Shown: positions 10,464-24,300 of the stretch, piece after piece
Layout: every line of letters begins with the position of its first letter
Position numbering within the stretch: position 1 is the stretch's first letter
Source: Zychaea mexicana
Lineage: Eukaryota > Mucoromycota > Mucoromycetes > Mucorales > Lichtheimiaceae
DNA: 64,000 nucleotides
Direction: 5' to 3'
Assembly: GCF_025766255.1 (NCBI RefSeq)
Contig: NW_026516721.1
Location: forward strand, 124,001 to 188,000
Position numbers and translations under genes: made by a program
The notes under the pieces: generated by a model
Told to the model about the DNA's origin: nothing
Database searches by the model: none
The model's input: only the letters and a program-made list of their open reading frames with translations

Positions 10464-13110
10464 TTATACGCCCACACTCATGCCATTTGTTTGCACCCCG
10501 CTGCTCATCGAATGTCGCATCCGTGCTGCTGCTGCTGCTGCTGCTGCCGCCGCTGCCGCTGCCGCTGTTGTACTTGCTGCTGTCGCCGTTGAAGGACTGT
10601 ATGAAGACGACGACGACGAAGAAGAAGAAGACGAGGAGGAGGAGGTAGGGGACGAGTAATGTGGAGGAGTGGAGATACCCAGCATGCTGGACGGAGTCGT
10701 ATTAGTATTAGTGGCAGTATGATGAGAAGTGCTAGTAGTAGATGTAGTAGTAATGCTGTTATTGTTGACGGTATTATTATTCACAGAAGAAGCGGTAGAC
10801 GCGGCAGCAGCGACTGCCGCAAGACATTTGGTAGGCGACGGCAACGTGCGAGGAACAATGGAAGACGACGAGCGACTGACTTCGAGCACTGCTTCGTCCG
10901 GCACCGCCTCCATGAACTCTTGGCGCACAGAGATGGGCATCTGCAGGAGCACATCCGACTTGAGGACCGAGCCATAGTTTCTAAACATAAAGTCGAGCGC
11001 AAGCATCTTGAGACCGGCCTCATCGGCCATGATGGCCTTCTCAAAGATCAAACCACAGCTCTCGACCGTCATGTGATGGCGAAACAGGCGTTCGCAGCAG
11101 ATCTTTTTCAATCGATTCAACAGATACATGTTGGCCACCACAAGCACTTCGCAGACCACCTGCCACGGCTCGTTGTCGTCCAGTCGGTCGCTGTACAGGT
11201 ACTTGAGAAATGCAAGCACAATCTCGTACGGTTCTGGAATTTCCATGCGTCGTTGCTGCGCTTCGATCATCCCCGACCGATAGATATCCCTAAAGTGCGG
11301 CCAGCGCGTAATCAAGATAACCTGGTGCACATGCAGTTCTTGTCCATTCGACGGCACGATCACAAAGTCTGATAGTTCTGGATTGTTGAGGAGCTGTGCA
11401 AACTCGTGCGAAAAGTTGGGTGGTGGAATGTCATACAGTCCCAGTGATTCTGCGTTAATCACCAGTGCGTCCCTAAAAACGTGTGTTGTTGTTGTGACGA
11501 TATAGTGTCAGGACGTATCGCTCTTCTTCTATGTATAGATCAAGTACATACCTGAAATGGTCATAGCCCTGGGGTCGGAATGGATCAGTGTTACCCAGAA
11601 AGAACAAGTTGTTCATCGTAACCTGCGACTGCTCGTCTCCTCCAAGACTCCCAGTCTCGCTGACGATGGTAAAGTAGTTCCAGCCACCCACTTCAAAGTT
11701 TGCATTGCATTCCTGTCGCTCCCACTCGAGTGTGTCCAGATCCAGCATCCACAGGCCATACACAGAGTCTGGATGATTCGTACCGTTTGCTGCTCCTGTC
11801 AACTGTTGCTGTTGCTGCTGACCGTGCGCGAGATAACGTCCAAAGACCAATAACTTGCCACAGACCGCTTCGCAGAAATGCTGGCTTTTGAGCAAGACCA
11901 TGTGTGAGCTCGCACTCGACTGGGACCCGCTCAGTACGAGATGCGGCGTGTAAGGTGGCGCATTGAGGTTGATCACAAATAGATCAGAGACGGTGTTACC
12001 GTGCTCGTCCTTGCCGGCGTAAATGTACATCTTGTGTCCGATCAAGGTTGCCGAATGGTTGTACCGTGGCGGAACCCCGTGATATTTAGACCAAACAAAT
12101 GTCTTTAGGTCCAACACGCTCAATTCATCCAGTACATAGGTGCCTACAAGCATTCTTGGGTTTTAGTAATTTTTTTCTGACCAAAAAAAAACTGTGGGGG
12201 TCGCAACGCGCTAGATAGGGAAGACTTACAATCCGAGTTCTTTGCAAATCCACCATAGACAAAGAGCTTGTTGTCGAACACGACCGCACTGTGCAGATAG
12301 CGTGCAGGCACGCTTCCGGTGACTTGGGGTTGAAACCAAGTCAGCTTGTCGAGGTCGAATATGTGAATGTCGTTGCAATACTCTGTAATCTCATTGCAGC
12401 CACCTATATCTCTAGGCGGTTAGATCATGTTGACGTAGACTGTCTATCTATCTATCTATTAAAGGCGGACGCATCATCATGAAAGAAGAAAAAAGCTTAC
12501 CAAAGACGATAATGCAATTGTTCCACAGTGTTGCAGTATGGCCGTACCGTTTGCAAGGAGCAGTGCCTTTGACGGTCTATCCGTTGTTGTAAACATCAGT
12601 AACATTGACAAGGGATGGACACACGCACACACACAGAAAAGAGCAGAAAGAGCAGAAAGAGATAAGCGGAAGAGGGGAGGGGGGGGGCTGCACAGGGAAG
12701 GGGAGGGTGGAGAGGGGGGGCGTAAAAGGGAGGGGGTGTTTGGTGGTACTGCTGTTGCTGATTTGTGTGTGTGTGTGTGTGTATGTGCAAATGTAGGGCT
12801 TAAGAGTGGGGGTGGGGGATGAATGGATGAATAGATGGACAGGGAAGGAGGAGGAGGAGGAGGAGGAAGAGGAGGAGGAGTGATTATTTTTGTTGATGTC
12901 CTATAGAGAGATAGCGGCTGGCTGTTTGTTTACCTGGATCGTTTCCCAGCGCATATCGCATAAATTAAGTACATGCAAGTCGTTCGTTACGTTTCCGCCA
13001 CCGCCATAGACGAAGAGACGGTGATCCACCTTGACGAACGACGGCCGCCAGAGGCCCACCAGATTGTTGCCAGTGGTTCGGATTGGCTGGCCTGGCTTTA
13101 GCAATGGCAT
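10464..13110 (-). CDS. Kelch-repeat protein with C-terminal BTB-BACK domain
   Basis: Proteins with this order (Kelch propeller first, BTB second) include LZTR1, a Cullin-3 adaptor; an adaptor role here is inferred. Five exons in transcription order: 13110-12934, 12576-12501, 12403-12230, 12143-11552 and 11472-10464. All are in phase, giving 675 residues. Kelch blades show the usual pattern: RLFVYGGGG with MRWETIQ, then KRYGHTATLWNNCIIVFGGC, ARYLHSAVVFDNKLFVYGGF and PRYNHSATLIGHKMYIYAGK, followed by a longer divergent blade. The BTB begins near residue 365 (LSDFVIVPSNGQELHVHQVI) and a BACK-like helical part follows to about residue 530. The tail is low complexity (Thr/Asn, poly-Ser, poly-Ala). 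The ATG at 13110 is preferred because a stop lies a few codons before it. Confidence 0.85.
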
Positions 13111-13955
13111 TGATAGTTCACGGTTGTTGTTGTTGTATTGTTGTGTCACTCAAAGGCGTATAAAATATGGGAGCAGCGGCGCGTAGGGTGTTTTTCTTTC
13201 TTCTTAAGAGGGTGTTGTGTGTGCTGCTCTGTCTGTCGTTTTATTGGTTTTGTGTTGGTTTCGAAAGGGAGGTAGAAGAAGAAGAAGAAGAAGGAGAGTA
13301 GCGAGTAATGAGAAAGAAAGAAAGTACTGAGACGACGGGACAATCGACGAGCGAAAAAGAAAAAGAATTGAAAGGAAAGGAAGAAAAAAAAAAGAGAGAA
13401 AGAGAGAAAAGAAAGAAAGAGCAATGTCGTGCTGTGCGTGTGTGTGTGTGTGTGTGTGTGTGCTCTGTGAGTGTGCGTGCGTGTCTGCCAAAGCTAGGGG
13501 GTGTTGGAAAAGAAAGAGGCATTGGAGACTCAACGGCACCATTTGACGAGGAAAAATATTTCCGCTTGTCTCCTCCTTTTCCTACAACAAATACGTGCGT
13601 CGCCTTTTTGCCTCTCTCTCTTCTCTCTCTTTTATTTTGCTTCCAGTTGGGCACTCTACATAGAGAGAGCGAGAGAGAGAGAGAGAGGATGCACACCATA
13701 TTTCCGAATCTACGGAAGAATTTCGCCTAGGTGTCTTTTTTCTTTTCTTTAGAAAGGGTGACTTGGCAGGAGGGAGTGGCTGTTCGCTGATAGATCGAAT
13801 AGCCACCAGCAAATTTATCCACAGCTGATCCCTGCATAGATAGAGTGGCCTTCCCTGTCATGATGATGCTGAGGATGATGATGCTGATGAGGAGGAGGGA
13901 TATTATTCCGAAATAAATAAATAATTCTTTTTTATTCTCTCGGGAAACAACTATT
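13111..13955. other. Intergenic region upstream of Kelch-BTB gene
   Basis: GA-, CT- and GT-rich tracts (for example (GT)n at 13435-13461 and (GA)n at 13662-13687). This is the promoter region of the Kelch-BTB gene and the 3' UTR of the PAK kinase. No gene supported. Confidence 0.5.
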
Positions 13956-16705
<2,750 letters not shown>

Positions 16706-17423
16706 GGTTGTCGAGATGAGCCGTTAACAAAGTGAGTTTGAGAATTCAATAAAAAAAAATAGCGGCTTGAGGCTGGACTTGTCTCTCTCTCTTTCTCTCT
16801 CTTCGGACCGGGTATATTGTGTGTGAGTATAGAGCGAACAAAAAGGGGAGCAAAAGCAAGAGAGAGAGAGAGAGAGAGAGGAACGAGGAAAACTGGGAGT
16901 CAATTATTGCTGGACCTGAAATGAGTTTTGGGGGGGGGGTGGTGGAGTAGAATGCTCGTGCAACCTTTCTTCTTTTTTTTGTGGTAAACGTGCAACTGTG
17001 CTGTGCACTCCACTTTGTGGTTCCGTCGGTGCAAAGAGATTATACAAGAGGAGGACCCCAGTGTAAAAATTTCAAATGTTTAATTGTTGCAAACAACATG
17101 AAATATAAACACGCGATCACATTTGGCAATATACGTACACATTCTCTCTCTCTCTCTCTGTCTCTCTCCTGGGAGATATGACCGAATGTCCATCATTGAA
17201 TCGTGTTCTCCTTTTTAATCGTGTATGTACATAGTGCATGCATGGCCACGTATGATACTGTAAAAAAATCACGCTTGTCCTAATACTGTGAAAATCTGCC
17301 AGCCTGACAGATTTTACCTGCATATGTAATGAATTTACTGCTTTAAGAAAAACGGTGCACCGAAATTAAACGATATTGTTATGCCAGTCTGTTGACGTTT
17401 GAGAATCCTAAAAGTCAATGGGC

Positions 17424-17455
<32 letters not shown>

Positions 17456-19996
17456 CAGTGACGACACAGCTCGTATTACCTTACCTTCAACAAAAGAGCA
17501 GGTAGCTGACCCGATGATCAAAGCATGAAGGGACCCCCCAACAGTAATAAATTCCCCATCATTGGCTTTTGGGAACTATTCTCGCTTCACTCTGTACCTA
17601 CTTGTTGAAAACAGAAACATATCTCGCCCCTAAGCCGCATCCTCTGTTTCTTTCTATAGCCATCATCGTTGAGATATACCCTGATCTTTGTTTGACGCGG
17701 TGATCAATTGGTTTATCCGTGATATAAACGTCCAGCATCCGCGAATTACAGCATTGCAAGGCGTCGTCGGTACAGAAATTCTCGACATGTGGGTGGTACA
17801 TAGCGTTGTAGAAACGTGGTCTAGGGGATGAATGTTTCAAAAATGCGTATGCATAGTGGTGATTTAATATCAATATATATGCTTTGCCAATGGCGCTTTA
17901 TACAAAGAATCAGTAAATTATTTCCAGAAAACACCTATAAACAGTCTTCACTATTAATGTCCATTTACAGATAGCCACATTTAATTATAACATGCTTGCA
18001 TGCTGTTGCCAACGTTTGCTTTATCCTCACGTTCTAGCTTGTTCTCTGCCAATGGTTCTTCTCGTCATTGTTGAAATGTCCATCGTATCATATTAAATAA
18101 TTTATATGATTATTTACCAAAGGAAACCGTCGGTATCCACATAAGGCATTGACAACAGCTATGTCTTCTTGTTACTTGTGTTCTGTTGGCGTTAAAAATT
18201 CTAAAGTGTCTTTCCTACTGTAATTGTGTTTTGATATATATGTTACCAGATAACGGAGATACATATAGCGGCTATTATAGTGAGGAACGGCTACCCACTC
18301 TTAGTAGCAGTAGCCAGTGTTTGACACTACATCGCTTCTAACATGCGCTAGATCGCAGCACAACTTGGAGGACACTTTCCCATGGAGGGTATACATATAT
18401 ACTTGCATCTCCGAATCCGAAAACCAGCTACCTACCTAAAACTACTAACGTATGGGCAATATGTCATGTAGTCGATTATAATTGTTTCATAGCCGCTGTG
18501 AACTGAGTGAATGTTTAACGTCCAGTGTCGACCCGAACACGAGGTGACAATGCTGAAAAATTGTTACATGTTTATGTCGTGATTTGAGTTTGCAACTTGA
18601 TTGTCCCTCCGTTCGACTCCTCACCAAAGCCATTCAACAAGATCGATATACTGCTGCTAGAAATACACTTGATTACGAGTGAGTATCCATTGTTTTTGAC
18701 TGGCTATGTATGCCTTTGCATTTTCATAAATACTAGGGATCTTCAGTGTGTGTGTGGGGGGGGGGGTGAGGTTGTCGTGCAGAAGACTGCGTGCAACAAT
18801 GACGACGTAGGACGAAAATCGGCATTTGGAGGCGAATCGAGTCCTGGCCTTCAGGCTCTATGATAGGTAGTTGCAGTATTCCCTAAGATCAAGCAAGCTT
18901 AGGAAAAAAACGTACAACGTCCTTGTGGACAGCAATGGATAATAGTTGCTCTTTTTTATTTTGTCGAGTTGGATGGTCCCATCGTTCCACCGGAAGTGAG
19001 CGTGTCATGGGATGAAAGTAGGTTCGTTGTTGCCACGAATTCGGCTGCCTCGGTCTCTAACAATTGCTTCGGGTTGACACTTTCAATTTCAATCGGTTTT
19101 CAGAATCTGCTGCGTGCATAGATCACGGATTCATTCTTTCTGTTTCAACACTTTTCAGACACCGTGTGATGGTTGCTATCTCTCTAACCGTAGTGTATGT
19201 ACTGTACAAATGCAGCTGCATTGCCGAAACACGGGCCGTTCCCTGGTTTCTGCTCGCACAAGGCTCGTTCCCTTAGGCTCGTTCGCCAGGGAAGAAACAT
19301 ATTCTTTTTTTTTGTGCTGTCTTCTCGTATGATTTTTGAACGTGTCAACCATTGGAATTTCGCTGCTTGCATTCGACCCAACTAAATGCACGTATGGTGT
19401 ATAAAGCAACAGAATTACATGAGCCCCGACGCCCAATACCCTCTCAAAGTTTCCAAGTTTCACCACGGACAGTGCACTGGTTGACAAGGGGTGGGGGTTC
19501 TTTTATTGGGTCATTGGCACTCGCCTTGCAACTGAGCCAAAGTACAAGGTGGACTGAAAGCACGTGTTCACACAGTTATATATAAAATTCAGGATCGCTA
19601 TGTTTTCGGGTTATGTGCATGCCGTCCTTGATATTCCTCGACTTTTATTGATTAATTAGAGGAATTAGAATATGTTGGACTAGCTGAAAGGCTTTGGTAT
19701 GTCGTTCCGACTTCTGTTTGACTTGTTGAGGCGCTTCCTGCTGGTTTTTGATAGAAGGCAGCAAATGATGTACGAATAAATTATTCGATAAGACGTGATT
19801 ATATTTTATTCATTCATTGGGCACTCTATTATAGTTACGTGAGAAGTTTACTTTTCTATGATATATTGAATGTGAGGAAATGTTGAGGAAGAATACAATA
19901 TTAAGAGAAAGAGAGCATGTGTGCGTGGTTGTTGGTGAAAAGCATACATCGAGTGAATTAGATAGAATACGTCAGAAACTCATATATGTTCCACTT
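16706..19996. other. Gene-poor region upstream of the PAK kinase
   Basis: About 3.3 kb with no gene I can support. It contains (GA)n near 16860-16880, a CT tract near 17142-17168 and (TA)n(TG)n near 17425-17456. Several open frames of 60-100 codons exist, for example 17598-17873 (-) and 18597-18863 (+), but none shows a recognisable domain or a phase-consistent exon chain. Confidence 0.45.
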
Positions 19997-20040
19997 GACC
20001 GGTATATAAAATAAAAAATGGGATCCCTCACATACCACCC

Positions 20041-20567
20041 TTCTCCGCATTAACCAATGTCACAACGTACCCAACTACTCGCGCCCAGGCAGCATGCATT
20101 TTCTTTAGGGAACCATTGAATGCCAAAAACGAACAAGAGTGCGAGGATTGTGTAGACAAAATAGGCTGCGTTGATCTTTGCTACATCAACAACGACACAA
20201 CCGAACCATTCCTGGTAGCATAAAAAAATTGATTTTGTTCCTTTTTAATACCAACAGTATCACCACACAAGCACACAATCTGCAGCAGAAGAAGAAAGCG
20301 ATGAGGACGCTGACCAAAGAAACCTCATCCATGAGTATCTTTCTCGTGGTATATTGTCTCCTTTGTTTGTATGAATACAAAGTATTGAATATTTTCATAG
20401 GCTCACGAGTACAGCTGTTGGACTTCGTCAATCAAGTTCTATTACCTGACGATCTGAAGAACAACTCGGTGTACAAGTATGTTGAAATGTCTGCCGAGCA
20501 AATCTTCAGAATTGTCAAAGCTGTTCGACGGCAAGTCGACGTCATAGTTCTCCTAGTTTGCCGCTAA
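20041..20567 (+). CDS. Uncharacterised three-exon gene fragment, 5' end unresolved
   Basis: Three exons join in phase: an open segment ending at 20214, then 20258-20348, then 20401-20567, using GT-AG introns of only 43 and 52 nt. The product contains KNEQECEDCVDKIGC, an acidic stretch (AEEESDEDADQ), and a helical end (LLDFVNQVLLPDDLKNNSVY, MSAEQIFRIVKAVRRQV). I do not recognise the family. The first exon is open upstream to about 19999 without an in-frame ATG, so a start exon is missing or the gene is truncated. Typical coding composition ends sharply at the AT-rich island beginning about 100 bases downstream. It could be part of a transposable element. Confidence 0.45.
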
Positions 20568-21020
20568 AAACAAGGCTTTATATCAAAAAGCAAAGAAAAC
20601 AAGGAGACATCAAGAAGACGGTTCAAAGACAGAGTGAAAAAATTGGATAGAGTATAGAGAGAATTGTTACATACTATTCTTAATTTTAAATTTCACTATA
20701 AATAAATATTTTGTTTTTTACCCCCCCCCCACAAAAAAAAATTTAATTATATATTTTATTTTATTTTATTTTAAAATTTATATTAATTATAAAATATATT
20801 ATTAATTATATTATTAATATTAAATCATTAAATTCATGGATTAATTTAGAAATTAACTTTATTAGTTTCTAATTTCCATCGATGCTCAGAATACTAGATA
20901 TATAAAAAGTAATAAATATAATTTTAAATTTGATTTAATTAAAGATGAAATTTAAAAAAAGTTAATTTATAAAACATGAAATTGAATATTGATATATAAA
21001 TAAAAAGCCTATTATAATAG

Positions 21021-21245
21021 TACCAATTTTTGGAATCTGATATTTTAGTACATTTTAATTTAAAAAATTTATAAATTTAATTATAGATGTATACAGTATA
21101 AAGATATAACTTAAAAGATTACTCTTATAACTATTATTATTCCTTATTTTTAATTAAAAAGAAAAAGTTAATATTTATTTTAGTCAATTTTTATTTATTT
21201 TATATTCTCACTAATATAATATAATATTTTTTATTTTATGAAATG
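21021..21245. repeat. AT-rich direct repeat, copy A
   Basis: Runs from taccaatttttggaatctga to a shared end attttatgaaatg. It is the diverged direct partner of 23091-23297; differences include substitutions and small gaps. Confidence 0.65.
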
Positions 21246-21411
21246 TGTGGTGTTCAACAATAGAAAGGAACTAGAAGTCTTTAAGATTGCTGTTTTAATT
21301 CAAAAAGAATGAATGATCTATCATTTTCATGTTTATTTTATCTCAATAGCAAAGCTTATTTATTGTGTTTTTATTGTCAATCAGGTACTTGGTGCGCCAG
21401 ACTAGCTTAGC

Positions 21412-21887
21412 GTGTATGAGTACTTATACCAGAATGTCCCCGTTGCTGCCACTGCTGTCTGTCCTTCGACGAATACATCCACACAAACATGTGGATTTTT
21501 AGAGCAAATGAGAGAGGCGCATCGGAAGATGCAAGACAAGTGGGTGCTGCTATCTGGTATTTGTGTCGAAGATACGATGGTTGAATATTGTAGCACACTA
21601 GACTTTAAGCAGTAAGTACTATCGTTTAGCATCATGGTTATTTAGATATCATAGATGGCAAAAACTAACCGAGTTATAGTCCTGGACATAGTTTCATTCT
21701 CAACACAAACGATAGCTGCTGGGAAGATGTCTTCAGCGATGAAGATATGAACTACATCAGAATTCTTTCCCTACCAAAGATAGCACATGTTGAAGACGAA
21801 GAAGTCATTGCATATATATGCTTGTTCAAGGATGAAATATGGGCTTCTTTTCACTATGGCTTCCAATCACAGTATTATATTGAGTAG
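21412..21887 (+). pseudogene. Relic exons of an uncharacterised fungal family, part 1
   Basis: Two exons join in phase: about 21412-21611 and 21680-21887, with a 68-nt GT-AG intron. The product includes EQMREAHRKMQDKWVLLSGI, then CVEDTMVEYCSTLDF, then HPGHSFILNTNDSCWEDVFS. The layout W-x-L-x-SG-x-x-VED, then H-SFIL-T-D, resembles, from memory, a large family of hypothetical proteins in Mucorales genomes. The frame ends at a TAG just before AT-rich sequence. Function is unknown; whether this is a complete short gene or the front half of a gene broken by the AT-rich insert cannot be decided here. Confidence 0.4.
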
Positions 21888-22383
21888 CCCTACAATAACT
21901 TCTAAAGGATAGCTAATAAAAAAATATATAATTATACTAAAAAAGAAAAAATAATAAGAATATCTTTTAAAAGTAGAAAACAAATTATATGGATTATATT
22001 TATATATTATGTGGTTATTAATTTTTATAAAATAATATAAGGTTATAAAAAAAGATTTCTACAAATAAAAATTTATCATCTCTAAAATAAATAAATGGGA
22101 AATCAACTAAAAAGAAAAAGAATATGTTCCAAAATATTATAATTTAAATTTTAAAAATAGTTAGTTATTAAAAATATATTTCCTTTTAAATTTTATTAAT
22201 TTTTATTTTTATAATTAACGTTACTCATTATTGTAAGCAGTGATAGTGCAAGCTCCTTATCATAGATTTATTCATTTAGACCCTTTTTACTATACAGAAA
22301 ATATATAAAGAAATAATAATGCATCTGACAAGACATGCGCTATATACCCCTGAAGAAAACTATGATGTCACTTAGCTACGCCA

Positions 22384-22910
22384 GTCAATCATGAACTTGG
22401 CGAGCAACTATAGATCCAACTTCTTTATAAAAGCAGGAATATCAGAGGACGATATACTAAGCCAAGTATGGTCGATTATCCGGTATCTATATGATGATAC
22501 CAAAATTGATGTGCACAGGTACTTATGATCTCTTCTTATCTTATTGCATCTCATAATATAATCTCTTACTGACACTAGACTATATAGATTATAGTGGAGA
22601 ACAGGAAGCCCTAGCAACGAATGAAGGCAGAAATTCCAACAGAACATTAAAAGAACGAAAGTTGCATGGTACACGAGTCGATCTACGATTTACAGTGTAT
22701 AATGGCACCAAAATTGCTTATGGTGAGGCCGGTTGCAACTACGAAGGCAAAAAGGGAACAAAAGAAATGAAGGAATCCCAGTTAAAATGCCCAAAGACCC
22801 TCCATGACATGTTTGTCAGCTTAGTGAAGAGATACATAGGCACTAAGCAAGACCTGATAACACTCGGCTTCATAATGATAGAAAACTACATGGCCGTTTA
22901 TTATTTCTAG
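22384..22910 (+). pseudogene. Relic exons of an uncharacterised fungal family, part 2
   Basis: Two segments join in phase: about 22384-22518 and 22595-22910, through a GT-AG intron. The product includes SNFFIKAGISEDDILSQVWS, then RKLHGTRVDLRFTVYNGTKI, then GTKEMKESQLKCPKTLHDMF, and ends in a hydrophobic segment. The KLxGxRxDL and GTKE...KxPKxLxDM blocks look like the C-terminal half of the same kind of protein as the block at 21412-21887. A 350-bp AT-rich segment separates the two. No start codon with convincing context was found. Confidence 0.4.
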
Positions 22911-23090
22911 AAAGATATATTTTACTGATACCTTATATTATATATTTGAAATAGCAACTGGTTGTTAAGGATAGTACTCAGATGAGATGATAAAATTTAT
23001 TAAATCTTTTCATCCCTAATGTATTAAAACAATTATATTTAAGAAATCTAAGAATTAAGAGAATTTCTTTTTAATCATTTATGGTGATAA

Positions 23091-23297
23091 CTACCAATAT
23101 TTGGAATCTAATATTTTATTAGATTTTAATTTAAAGAACTAACTAATTTAATAATAGATATATATATATATAAAGATATATTTTAAAAGATTACTCTAAT
23201 TATAATTATTCCTTATTTTATTTATTTTATTCAATTTTTAATGGTTTTATATTCTATTCTCATTGATATAATATATTACTTTTTATTTTATGAAATG
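23091..23297. repeat. AT-rich direct repeat, copy B
   Basis: Runs from taccaatatttggaatctaa to a shared end attttatgaaatg, in the same orientation as 21021-21245. Confidence 0.65.
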
Positions 23298-23659
23298 GAA
23301 TTTTAAAATCTAGATTAGAAAAACTATATTTATTTTAATCAATCATTGTCATTTTAATTAAAAAGAAAAAAAGTTAAGAGTAAAAAAAAGGTATATAAAA
23401 AGTATATATGAAATAATAGAGGTATAATTTTTATCATGACTATTTTAATATAATAAAATCTGATTATCTTTATAATTTAAAATTAATTTCTATTAAAGAT
23501 TAGATATTTAACTATAATATAAATTTTGGATAAATATAAATATTATAGAATATAATGTTTTTATTTTCAATAGATAAAAAACTATAGTCATTTTTTTAAG
23601 AAAATAATAATAGTTAAAGTATCTCCGATATAGTTAACTTTATCTAATATCTAGAAGAA

Positions 23660-24300
23660 GTTTGACAGCAAATTTACCACTCATGCAATATATACTTTCC
23701 ATCCATTCCTATCTATCCTGCCTTTTCTGTACATACACACACACACACATATACACACACTACTATAGTTAGTCAAAATATAGCAATGGCCAAAATATAG
23801 TAATAGAAAAAAATAAAAGTAAGGCGAAAAATGAATGTACAGTGGAGATGAAATAAACATCAACAAGTGTAAAAATACTAATATCATTTAATAGATATGG
23901 CGAGGAAAAATCGCGGTCAGGCAGAGGAGAATATCTGGCTAAGCAGAGGAAAATGTAAAGACACCACAAGCAAAAATTTGGGCCCTATCATAGTAATATT
24001 TCTAGGGAACAATTACTATTTTTTTAGGTCAAGGCATTGCGCTTTTATAAAGCCACGCTCTTGTGATGATCAAGGTAGCAAAGGTTTACTGTGAGAAAAA
24101 ATAATTGAAGTTACAATGCTTTCTGTAGTATTATTTAAGTAGAGTCACGGTAATAGTTGCTGTTTATGTAGCTAGGGATGTACACAGTATTGTGGAGTTT
24201 CCCTTGTAATGGTTTTTCGTCGTGCTCTTTTTTTTGGGGATATTAACATTAACACGGGACAAGGGTTCTTATAGTATACTTGACGATGCTAGTGCAGGCG
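23660..24300. other. Flank between AT-rich island and exonuclease relic
   Basis: Contains a (CA)n tract near 23733-23762. A short open frame at 23897-24094 (+) is probably relic sequence but could not be assigned. Confidence 0.4.

Larger units (their letters stand above)
20660..23650. other. AT-rich island with embedded higher-GC exons
   Basis: Three strongly AT-rich segments (about 20660-21400, 21890-22240 and 22911-23650) are dominated by A/T runs. They enclose two blocks of normal composition that carry coding sequence. The first and third segments share a diverged direct repeat. No gene is seen in the AT-rich parts. Confidence 0.7.

Noticed and set aside
10659..11372. 237-codon plus-strand frame
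   Set aside because: Antisense shadow of the BTB-encoding exon.
17598..17873. 91-codon minus-strand open frame
   Set aside because: Composition is not obviously random, but there is no ATG, no recognised motif and no phase-consistent partner exon.
18597..19585. Open frames between 18.6 and 19.6 kb
   Set aside because: Frames overlap on both strands, lack joined exons and match no family.
20660..23650. Nuclear copy of mitochondrial DNA
   Set aside because: AT-richness is suggestive, but no mitochondrial gene or rRNA sequence is recognisable, and the embedded exons have spliceosomal introns.
23897..24094. Possible transposon-encoded peptide (IIVIFLGNNYYFF...)
   Set aside because: A resemblance to TnpB/Fanzor-type endings was considered, but the fragment is too short and the diagnostic zinc-finger and catalytic residues are not present.
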